A DNA stretch of 8,683 nucleotides, taken from contig JACRCS010000887.1 in NCBI GenBank assembly GCA_016218905.1, forward strand, positions 1 to 8,683, in the 5' to 3' direction. Shown here piece after piece: positions 1 to 4,642 of the stretch. The stretch is from Deltaproteobacteria bacterium (lineage in GTDB: Bacteria; Desulfobacterota_C; Deferrisomatia; Deferrisomatales; JACRMM01). The position numbers and the translations under genes were made by a program. The notes below the pieces were generated by a model, which worked only from the letters and a program-made list of their open reading frames with translations, was not told the origin of the DNA and did not search any database. Each line of letters opens with the position of its first letter. The stretch's first letter is position 1.

Positions 1-443
1 CCGTGGAGCCTCTCCGTCCCGCCGGGGAAGTGGCGATGGGAGACGGAGAAGGCGTTGTAGGTCCCCGGCGAGTCGTTGTCCGTGTCCCGGTTGTACTCGA
101 AGTCGTACCAGGCGGCGCCGCTTAGGCGCAGGCCGAAGCCCTTGTAGATCGCGTCGAACTCGGAGAAGAGGTCGAACCGGTTGGAGATGAGACCCCGGTC
201 GAAGTTCCGGTCGCCGTCGTCCTGGTTGACGTTCGAAGGATTCCGAGCGGCGGAGACGAGCGCGTCGGACTGCCCTTCCACGCGGAAGGCGGCGCTGTAC
301 TTGAGCGTGTTGTCCCAAGTGAGCTTCACGCCCGAGTCCCCGGTGTCGAACTGAAACGCCTCGGCGACCGGAGCGAGCAGCAGCAGAACCATCCCTGCAG
401 AGGCTGCAAGTAGCCTTCCCGAGAACTGGGCGCCTCGTGTCAT
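1..443 (-). CDS. DUF1302-like outer-membrane beta-barrel protein, N-terminal part
   Basis: This is a partial gene. About 147 N-terminal codons are visible and the rest lies beyond base 1. Translating the minus strand from ATG 443 gives a typical Sec signal peptide: a basic start (MTRGAQFSGR), a hydrophobic core (GMVLLLLAP) and an AEA cleavage site near residue 29. The mature part begins FQFDTGDSGVKLTWDNTLKYS and continues with DDGDRNFDRGLISNRFDLFSEFD and a GAAWYDFEYN segment. This pattern (short signal, FxFDTGD, a W-D-N-T strand, then DGDRNFxxGLISNRxDLxSE) matches my memory of DUF1302 proteins, which are predicted outer-membrane barrels often found near lipid or steroid catabolism genes. The start at 443 has an AGGAGG Shine-Dalgarno. 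A second in-frame ATG at 473 also has one (AAAGGAGG), so ten extra acidic residues are possible; 443 gives the more normal signal peptide. No partner gene is visible, so its substrate is unknown. Confidence 0.8.
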   Translation of the reverse strand, partial: MTRGAQFSGRLLAASAGMVLLLLAPVAEAFQFDTGDSGVKLTWDNTLKYSAAFRVEGQSDALVSAARNPSNVNQDDGDRNFDRGLISNRFDLFSEFDAIYKGFGLRLSGAAWYDFEYNRDTDNDSPGTYNAFSVSHRHFPGGTERLH

Positions 444-800
444 GGTGCGTTCCTCCTGGTCGGATGGGTCCATTCTGTCCTCCTTTAGCTGATTCCCCCG
501 CGGCGTTGGAGGTCTAACGTATCGCCCCCCCGCTTCGCGTGCCCACGTCCGGAAGGACGGATCGCCACAGGGTCTCCGGCGCATCGGACGGGTTTTGCCG
601 GAAGATTGCAACAGGCGGATCGGCCAGCGCGGGCGCCATGTGTGCGGGAACAGACGGCGGAGCCCGCAGTGCCCACGGTCGCTGAGGCGGCCAGAGCCCT
701 CAACCCCCATTTGACAGCGCCTACGCCCACGAACGGCGAAAACGTAAGGCGCAGCGGGGCCTTAGCGGACACTGCCAGATGCATGCATGTGAGTAGGTGA
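444..800. other. Gene-free stretch upstream of the DUF1302-like gene
   Basis: About 357 bases without a convincing gene. Short open frames on both strands have compositions typical of GC-rich shadow frames and no recognisable motif. It must contain the promoter of the leftward DUF1302-like gene; a weak AT-containing -10 candidate (GATACGTTAG on the minus strand, about 513-522) lies upstream of the two ribosome sites. A TTGACA at 711-716 on the plus strand has no good -10 partner and nothing to drive. A small hairpin, CGTCC-GGAA-GGACG, sits at 546-559. The alternating ATGCATGCAT at 779-788 lies just outside the remnant zone. Confidence 0.5.
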
Positions 801-998
801 CTAGGCCAGGGAGAGGATCGGCGGGGGATTGTTGATCTTCAGTGATTTCAGCCGCTTGACCGCTTCCGGACGGGGCTCTGTGACTTGCCAGACCTCGCCC
901 TGAGGGCTCGACCATTGCGCCAGCTTGATCTGCCGCAGGTCGTCCCGGATGTTACGCCAGGTGTCCTCGCAAGGTGCTCGGCCATGCGTTCGAGCTCG
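801..998 (-). pseudogene. Coding remnant, possibly the C-terminal tail of a transposase
   Basis: The minus-strand frame ending at TAG 801-803 reads TWRNIRDDLRQIKLAQ, then GEVWQVTEPRPEAVKRLKSL and KINNPPPILSLA. It has the amphipathic, charged composition of real protein, unlike the arginine- and proline-rich shadow frames nearby. The pattern (IKLAQ, VWQVTEP, LKSLKI, PPPIL before the stop) resembles from memory the C-terminal tail of IS4/IS1634-like transposases, but I cannot confirm this. In another frame the bases just upstream read ELERMAEHLA, which would join naturally to TWRNIRDD if one indel were repaired. No catalytic region, start codon or terminal inverted repeats are visible, so this is a broken fragment. 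It directly abuts the ImmA/IrrE remnant on the same strand, and the present continuous frame across them is probably accidental. Confidence 0.35.
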
Positions 999-1300
999 GT
1001 CGAGCAGGGTCAACCCTGCGGTCTCGTCCACTCGCGGCGGAAAGCTTCTTCCGGCATTAGGAAGTGCGAGGCGAAGAGGTTCGCTTCGTCCTCCTGCGCC
1101 GAGTCCTCCTCCTGGACGCTCACATCATATACGCCCAGGTGCAGAAGCAGGTGCCGGAGCTCGTGAGCCGCGCTGAAGATCCAGTGCTCCACTGCGAGGC
1201 GGTCCCAGGTGTTCGCGACGACGGCGGGGCCCCCGTCCTCCTCGGCCACCGAGAGCCCCAGAAAGGCGTCCCTCGCGACTTCCACGGAGAAGGACCGGGT
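996..1300 (-). pseudogene. ImmA/IrrE-family (COG2856) zinc metallopeptidase remnant, frameshifted and N-terminally truncated
   Basis: The minus-strand frame from about 1300 reads RSFSVEVARDAFLGLSVAEE, then DGGPAVVANTWDRLAVEHWI, FSAAHELRHLLLHLG, and later QEDEANLFASHFLMPEEAFRREW. This is the core of the ImmA/IrrE (DUF955) peptidase: the HExxH zinc motif (HELRH, with Arg where Gly is usual) and the downstream EAxxFASxxLMPE segment carrying the third zinc-side acidic residue. Family members cleave phage repressors or stress regulators, or act as antitoxin-like regulators, usually with an N-terminal or neighbouring XRE helix-turn-helix. Here that N-terminal part is missing: homology stops at about 1300, where the duplicated flavoprotein fragment begins. 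After EW the frame runs into TGA at 1010-1012. Shifting one base at about 1028-1030 (apparent loss of a G) restores the expected continuation DETAGLTLLDR. Similarity ends there, next to the transposase-like remnant. It is almost certainly non-functional. Confidence 0.75.
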
Positions 1301-1628
1301 CCATCTACGACGGCTTCGAGAGTGCATCCCAGGCTGACGCGTCCAGGCTGCCGCCCGCTTCGCGCAGGACGATGCTCTTCAACCAGCTCGGGTCCTCCTC
1401 GGGAAAATCCGAGCGGAAGTGAGCTCCTCGACTCTCCGTTCGGATCGCGGCCGCGGTCAGGATCATCTCGGCGACGAGGAAGAGGTGGCGGAGCTCGAGG
1501 GCGTGCCAGAGCTCCCGGGGGGTCGCCACACGCGCGCGGCTCAGCTTCTCCTTCTCCAGGCGGAGATCTGTCAGCCCGCCGTGGATACCCTCTGACGACC
1601 TGACGATTCCGCCCCTGCGCCACATCAG
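1301..1628 (-). pseudogene. Duplicated 3' end of the flavoprotein gene (C-terminal fragment only)
   Basis: The minus-strand frame ending at TAG 1305-1307 encodes about 107 residues from [15 protein letters not shown] through [18 protein letters not shown] to DALSKPS. It aligns with the last 107 residues of the intact flavoprotein with 9 differences. At DNA level I count 19 substitutions and no indels over 328 bases, about 94% identity, at a constant offset of 1364 bases. There is no start codon, FAD-binding domain or ribosome site. Upstream of base 1628 the sequence is unrelated to the flavoprotein. The frame is still open to the same stop codon, so the copy is recent, under residual constraint, or maintained by gene conversion. 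It cannot form an enzyme because it covers only the helical C-terminal domain. Confidence 0.9.
1301..1628. repeat. Direct repeat copy A (partner at 2665-2992)
   Basis: Direct repeat of 328 bases, same orientation as copy B, no indels and 19 mismatches by manual alignment. Similarity begins at CCATCTACGACGGCT, a few bases beyond the stop codon of the minus-strand frame, and ends at CACATCAG. Beyond those points the two copies diverge at once. Confidence 0.9.
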
Positions 1629-1762
1629 GTCGGGCCTTTCAAAAGAGCAAGGCCGGAGAACTGTAAAATATTCTTTTGCGCTCGGCAATATGGGCCGAGA
1701 GGCATCAGGCGACGCCGAGTCGCCCTGCGCCGCCCCGAGCGCTGGGTTTCCGGAGAGGCCGA

Positions 1763-1771
1763 TGCTAGAAT
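1763..1771 (+). promoter_or_regulatory. Candidate extended -10 promoter element for ssb
   Basis: TGCTAGAAT is a TGn extended -10 with hexamer TAGAAT at 1766-1771, 72 bases upstream of the ssb start. No good -35 lies 16-18 bases upstream, which extended -10 promoters can tolerate. A second AT-rich candidate, TAAAATATTCT, lies at 1664-1674. Both are inferred from sequence pattern alone. Confidence 0.4.
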
Positions 1772-1843
1772 GTCGCGGCTCGAGCAGGCGATCGTCGCCG
1801 AACGCGCACTGGCAGCAACGAGAAGAAAGAGCGGAGGGCACGA

Positions 1844-2314
1844 ATGGCGAGAGGGGTCAACAAGGCCATACTGCTCGGGAACGTCGGGAAAGACCCGGAG
1901 GTCCGGTACACCCAGAACGGAACCGGCGTCGCGAACTTCACCCTGGCGACCACCGAGCGCCGGAAGGGCCCGGACGGGCAGTGGACCGATCACACCGAAT
2001 GGCACAACGTCGTGGCGTGGGGGAAGACGGCGGAGACCTGCAGCCAGTGGGTCAAGAAGGGGACGCAGCTCTACATCGAGGGCCGCATCCAGACCCGCAA
2101 GTGGCAGGACAAGGAAGGCAACACCCGCTACTCCACCGAGATCGTCATCGGCCAGATGCTGCTGGTCGGAAGGAGCGGCGGAGGCGGCGCCCGGCCGGAA
2201 GGGGCCGGAGCCTACGGAGCCCCGGCAGGAAAGCCCGGCGGCGGAGACGACTTCCCCGGCGGCCCGGACTTCGACGAGGGCGGGTTCGATCCGAACGACG
2301 ACGTTCCGTTCTGA
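1844..2314 (+). CDS. ssb: Single-stranded DNA-binding protein
   Basis: A complete 156-residue SSB. It coats single-stranded DNA during replication, recombination and repair, and recruits partner enzymes through its acidic C-terminal tip. Residues 1 to about 110 form the OB fold and carry the family signature: NKAILLGNVGKDPEVRYTQNG, then ANFTLATTER, TEWHNVVAWGKTAE, KKGTQLYIEGRIQTRKWQDK and TRYSTEIV. A flexible linker rich in Gly, Pro and Ala follows (about 111-145), and the protein ends DPNDDVPF, a good match to the DDDIPF tip. Its length is usual for bacterial SSB. The ATG at 1844 is preceded by GGAGGG at 1833-1838. Common ssb neighbours such as rpsF, rpsR or uvrA are absent from the window. 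Instead the gene stands alone, bracketed by two direct copies of the flavoprotein 3' end. It looks intact and is presumably expressed. Confidence 0.97.
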   Translation: MARGVNKAILLGNVGKDPEVRYTQNGTGVANFTLATTERRKGPDGQWTDHTEWHNVVAWGKTAETCSQWVKKGTQLYIEGRIQTRKWQDKEGNTRYSTEIVIGQMLLVGRSGGGGARPEGAGAYGAPAGKPGGGDDFPGGPDFDEGGFDPNDDVPF

Positions 2315-2424
2315 GTCGAGGCGAGGACCGGTCGACCCAAAGCCCCTGAGAGCGTGGGCTTAGCTGCTGGCCGCGAGCAGGGGTCACGCCGGCCGCGCCA
2401 ACGCGGATTCATGAACTTGCTGGC

Positions 2425-2448
2425 CCCCGAGGTGCGAAAGCCCCGGGG
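2425..2448. other. GC-rich hairpin
   Basis: CCCCGAGG at 2425-2432 pairs with CCCCGGGG at 2441-2448 (7 of 8 pairs) around the loop TGCGAAAG. It lies 15 bases left of the longer hairpin at 2463-2494. There is no adjacent T-run. It may contribute to termination between the convergent genes or be part of an inserted repeat. Confidence 0.4.
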
Positions 2449-2462
2449 TGGTGCTGACTTAT

Positions 2463-2494
2463 GCGAGGGCGAGAGTGTCAACTCTCGCCCTCGC
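2463..2494. terminator. Perfect 14-bp stem-loop, possible bidirectional terminator
   Basis: GCGAGGGCGAGAGT (2463-2476) is followed by a 4-base loop, GTCA, and its exact complement ACTCTCGCCCTCGC (2481-2494). It sits between the 3' ends of the convergent ssb and flavoprotein genes, the usual place for a shared terminator. Neither side has the T-run of a classic intrinsic terminator (CTCCTTACC on the plus side, ATAAGTC on the minus side), so termination is inferred from position and stem strength. A dispersed REP-like palindrome is an alternative. Confidence 0.45.
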
Positions 2495-2664
2495 CTCCTT
2501 ACCTGCCCGTTGCCATACCTGGGATAGCCGAAAACGTTAAACGCGAGCCATTCAGGATACCGGTGTTGCACACCCGTGGCGTGACCAATAAGGCACAAGA
2601 AGCAGGAGCGTCCCCAAGTCCGACGCTCGCCTGGCCCCCTCTGCGTGCCAGGCCCGATAGCGGC

Positions 2665-2992
2665 CCATCTACGACGGCTCGGGGAGCGCATCCCCGGCTG
2701 ACGCGTTCAGGCTGCCGCCCGCTTCGCGCAGGACGATGTTCTTCAACCATCTCGGGTCCTCCTCGGGGAAGTCCGAGCGGAAGTGAGCTCCGCGGCTCTC
2801 CGTTCGGATCGCGGCCGAGGTCAGGATCATCTCGGCGACGAGGAAGAGGTGGCGGAGCTCGAGGGCGTGCCAGAGCTCCCGGGGGCTCGCCACCCGCGCG
2901 CGGCTTAGCTTCTCCTTCTCCAGGCGGAGATCCGTCAGCCCCCCGAGGATACCCTCTGACGACCTGACGATTCCGCCCCTGCGCCACATCAG
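2665..2992. repeat. Direct repeat copy B (within the intact flavoprotein 3' end)
   Basis: Partner of the copy at 1301-1628. It covers the last 107 codons and stop of the intact flavoprotein gene plus four bases beyond. Because this copy lies inside a full-length gene whose reading frame crosses the repeat boundary smoothly, it is the parental copy. Confidence 0.9.
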
Positions 2993-4309
2993 CTCGCCGA
3001 GCGCCTTACGGAGGGTCTCCAGCTCTTCGCTTCCGGTTCTCGGCCCGACCGCCCTCAACCGCCTCAGCTCCGGCTCGATCTCCTCTCGGTCGAGGGGTTT
3101 CGTTCGTGCTCGCGCTGCGTGTTCCGCGGCCGTGCGGCCGGCGAGCTTCCCGAAGACAAAGATCTCCGTCAGTGCATTCGGCCCCAAGCGATTGGCTCCG
3201 TGAACCCCTCCGCACACCTCTCCCGCGGCCAGGAGACCCGGAACCCCCGTCTCACAGCGGTCGTTGATCCTCACGCCCCCCATGGCGAAGTGGGCGGAAG
3301 GGGCGACCGGATAGGCCCGGCGCTCCAGGTTTCGCAGACTCTTGGAGCGGGAACGCATGCCGGCGAGTTCCCGCCACCTCTCTTCGGAGATCGGCCCGAA
3401 GTCGAGGTGGACGGCGCCGTCGATGCCTCGGCCCTCGAGGATCTCCGTCATGATGGCTCGCGCGACCCGGTCCCGCGTCAGGTGGACCGGCCGCTCCATT
3501 CCGTGCCGGAGAGCGACGTCTTCCCCCAGGCGGTTCGTAAAGACGGCTCCGCTCTCGATGAACGCCTCGTACAGGAAAAGCCGCTTCGTGTTGGTGCTGA
3601 GCGTCGCCGGGAGGAACTGGACGAACTCCATGTCCTGCAGTTCCGCCCCGGCTTCGTAGGCGAGGACGTACCCGTCGCCGGTAGCGCCGGGCGTGTTCGT
3701 GGTTCGCTCGAAGAGCCGGCCGAGCCCCCCCGACGCCAACACCACCGAGTTCGCGTGGAAGACGAGCGGTCGGGCCTCGGCGTCGATCCCGAGGGCGCCG
3801 ATCACCGCTCCGTCCCTTCGCAGGAGTTTCGTGATCAGGATCTTCTCCAGCGTCCTCACCCCGAGGGACGCCGCGTGCCGGGCGAGGGGGAGCGTGAGAC
3901 CGGTCCCGATCCCCTGCCGGGGTTTCACCACCCGCGGATAGGTGTGGCTGGGCAGGTTTAGGACGAAGTACCCGTCGCCCTCCTTCGCGAACTCCACTCC
4001 GAAGCGCTCGAGGTCATAGAGCTGCTGCTCGGCTCCTCGAGCGAGCACGCCGGCGAGGCAGCGGTCGTTGAGGTAGCGGCCTGCCTGGAGCGTGTCGCGG
4101 ACGTGGACGTCCGGGCTGTCCTCCCGACACCGTCCGGCAGCCGCCATGGCGCTGCCGGCGACCGCGGTGTTGTTGCCCCGTCCGATGCTCGACTTCGAGA
4201 CCAGCGTCACCTCGGCGCCGGCCTCCCTCGCCTCGATCGCCGACCTCAGGCCGGCGCCCCCGCTGCCGATGACCAGGACGTCCGACTCTACGGTTTCCCA
4301 AGTTTCCAT
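2669..4309 (-). CDS. FAD-dependent oxidoreductase of the fumarate reductase/succinate dehydrogenase/L-aspartate oxidase superfamily
   Basis: Complete, 546 residues. The N-terminus has the dinucleotide fold GSGGAG (15-20), and an FAD-contact segment [16 protein letters not shown] follows (from 43). Superfamily catalytic landmarks are present: TRDRVARAI around R279, [11 protein letters not shown] with H340, [20 protein letters not shown] with R374, and a helical C-terminal domain containing [18 protein letters not shown]. The His that covalently holds FAD in SdhA/FrdA is replaced (N46-N47), so FAD is probably bound non-covalently, as in NadB. Length is closer to NadB than to SdhA, but the family-specific active-site loop is not typical of either. 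No iron-sulfur or membrane subunit and no nadA or nadC is nearby, so substrate and electron acceptor are open. The ATG at 4309 has a GGGAG ribosome site (AGGGAGAAGCA before the ATG). It is divergent from the sigma54 activator, which may regulate it. Its 3' end is duplicated at 1301-1628. Confidence 0.88.
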   Translation of the reverse strand: METWETVESDVLVIGSGGAGLRSAIEAREAGAEVTLVSKSSIGRGNNTAVAGSAMAAAGRCREDSPDVHVRDTLQAGRYLNDRCLAGVLARGAEQQLYDLERFGVEFAKEGDGYFVLNLPSHTYPRVVKPRQGIGTGLTLPLARHAASLGVRTLEKILITKLLRRDGAVIGALGIDAEARPLVFHANSVVLASGGLGRLFERTTNTPGATGDGYVLAYEAGAELQDMEFVQFLPATLSTNTKRLFLYEAFIESGAVFTNRLGEDVALRHGMERPVHLTRDRVARAIMTEILEGRGIDGAVHLDFGPISEERWRELAGMRSRSKSLRNLERRAYPVAPSAHFAMGGVRINDRCETGVPGLLAAGEVCGGVHGANRLGPNALTEIFVFGKLAGRTAAEHAARARTKPLDREEIEPELRRLRAVGPRTGSEELETLRKALGELMWRRGGIVRSSEGILGGLTDLRLEKEKLSRARVASPRELWHALELRHLFLVAEMILTSAAIRTESRGAHFRSDFPEEDPRWLKNIVLREAGGSLNASAGDALPEPS

Positions 4310-4341
4310 TGCTTCTCCCTCTCGTCGCCCGAGATCGCGCC

Positions 4342-4357
4342 TGCGACAGGCAAACCA
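4342..4357 (-). promoter_or_regulatory. Weak candidate sigma54 (-24/-12) promoter for the flavoprotein gene
   Basis: On the minus strand TGGTTTGCCTGTCGCA keeps the invariant GG and GC of the -24/-12 elements with the required 10-base interval, ending 33 bases upstream of the flavoprotein ATG. The remaining positions match TGGCAC-N5-TTGCA poorly. GG-N10-GC is common by chance in GC-rich DNA. Its interest comes from the divergent sigma54 activator. Confidence 0.2.
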
Positions 4358-4433
4358 GGTTTCTTCGCACGCACGGACCGGTTACCACGGGAACTCCGGG
4401 GCCCAGACCCGTGCGGGGGTACGGGCCTTCGAA

Positions 4434-4467
4434 TCGCGAAATTTCGCCATCGCTATCGAAATATCGC
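4434..4467. promoter_or_regulatory. Two operator-like repeats spaced 20 bp apart
   Basis: TCGCGAAATTTCGC (4434-4447) and TATCGAAATATCGC (4454-4467) match at 11 of 14 positions and are offset by exactly 20 bases, two helical turns. The first contains the perfect 12-base palindrome GCGAAATTTCGC (4436-4447). They are conspicuous AT-rich islands in GC-rich DNA, in the middle of the divergent region. This is the pattern expected for a dimeric regulator binding two sites on one face of the helix; the regulator could be the adjacent activator or another protein. Confidence 0.5.
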
Positions 4468-4576
4468 AGTCGGCGCGGGGCCGCCGGCCCGCTATGCCGG
4501 TGGGCCCCGCCCGGGAACCCGCCCTCGTCGCCGGAAAACCCTCGAGCCGACACTCCCCCGCCTCGGTCCCGCGGCG

Positions 4577-4605
4577 TTCCGTTTCTCGCACGGCTATGCT
4601 AGCCT
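4577..4605 (+). promoter_or_regulatory. Candidate sigma70-type promoter for the sigma54 activator gene
   Basis: TTCCGT (4577-4582), a 17-base spacer, then TAGCCT (4600-4605) preceded by an extended TGC. The overlapping TATGCT at 4595-4600 is an alternative -10. It shares ATGCTAG with the ssb -10 candidate at 1763-1771. The -35 is poor. It lies 37 bases upstream of the start codon, leaving a short leader. Confidence 0.3.
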
Positions 4606-4642
4606 CCAGTGCAAACCTCGTTCCTTCAGGGAGAGGCACGGC

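Larger units (their letters stand above)
2315..2664. other. Convergent intergenic region between ssb and the flavoprotein gene
   Basis: About 350 bases with no recognisable gene. It holds a weak 6-bp stem just after ssb (AAGCCC 2340-2345 with GGGCTT 2356-2361) and two GC-rich hairpins listed separately. The part from about 2500 to 2600 is less GC-rich than its surroundings (ATAGCCGAAAACGTTAAACG) and looks compositionally foreign. On the minus strand it reads VQHRYPEWLAFNVFGYPRYG in an open frame with protein-like composition, but there is no start, ribosome site or family I can name, and the frame runs through the hairpins and antisense to ssb. I treat it as unexplained rather than as a gene. 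Confidence 0.5.
4310..4642. other. Divergent intergenic regulatory region
   Basis: A 333-base region between the starts of the flavoprotein (minus) and the sigma54 activator (plus). It must hold promoters for both. It contains a weak sigma54-like element facing the flavoprotein, a pair of AT-rich operator-like repeats at 4434-4467, and a candidate sigma70 -10 facing the activator, each listed separately. The plus-strand frame of the activator happens to stay open across all of it, but the translation there has no family resemblance and part of it overlaps the flavoprotein antisense, so I do not treat it as coding. Confidence 0.6.

Noticed and set aside
711..716. Perfect TTGACA -35 hexamer on the plus strand.
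   Set aside because: No acceptable -10 lies 16-18 bases downstream and no plus-strand gene follows.
1629..1841. Minus-strand upstream continuation of the duplicated flavoprotein fragment starting at 1841.
   Set aside because: The reading frame stays open, but the sequence is unrelated to the flavoprotein and overlaps the ssb promoter region; it has no coding signature.
2340..2361. Six-base stem after ssb as an intrinsic terminator.
   Set aside because: Short stem, 10-base loop and no T-run; noted only as weak structure.
4103..4642. In-frame 180-codon upstream extension of the sigma54 activator.
   Set aside because: It has no family resemblance, lies partly antisense to the flavoprotein start, and a good ribosome site precedes ATG 4643. 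The frame is open only because of high GC.
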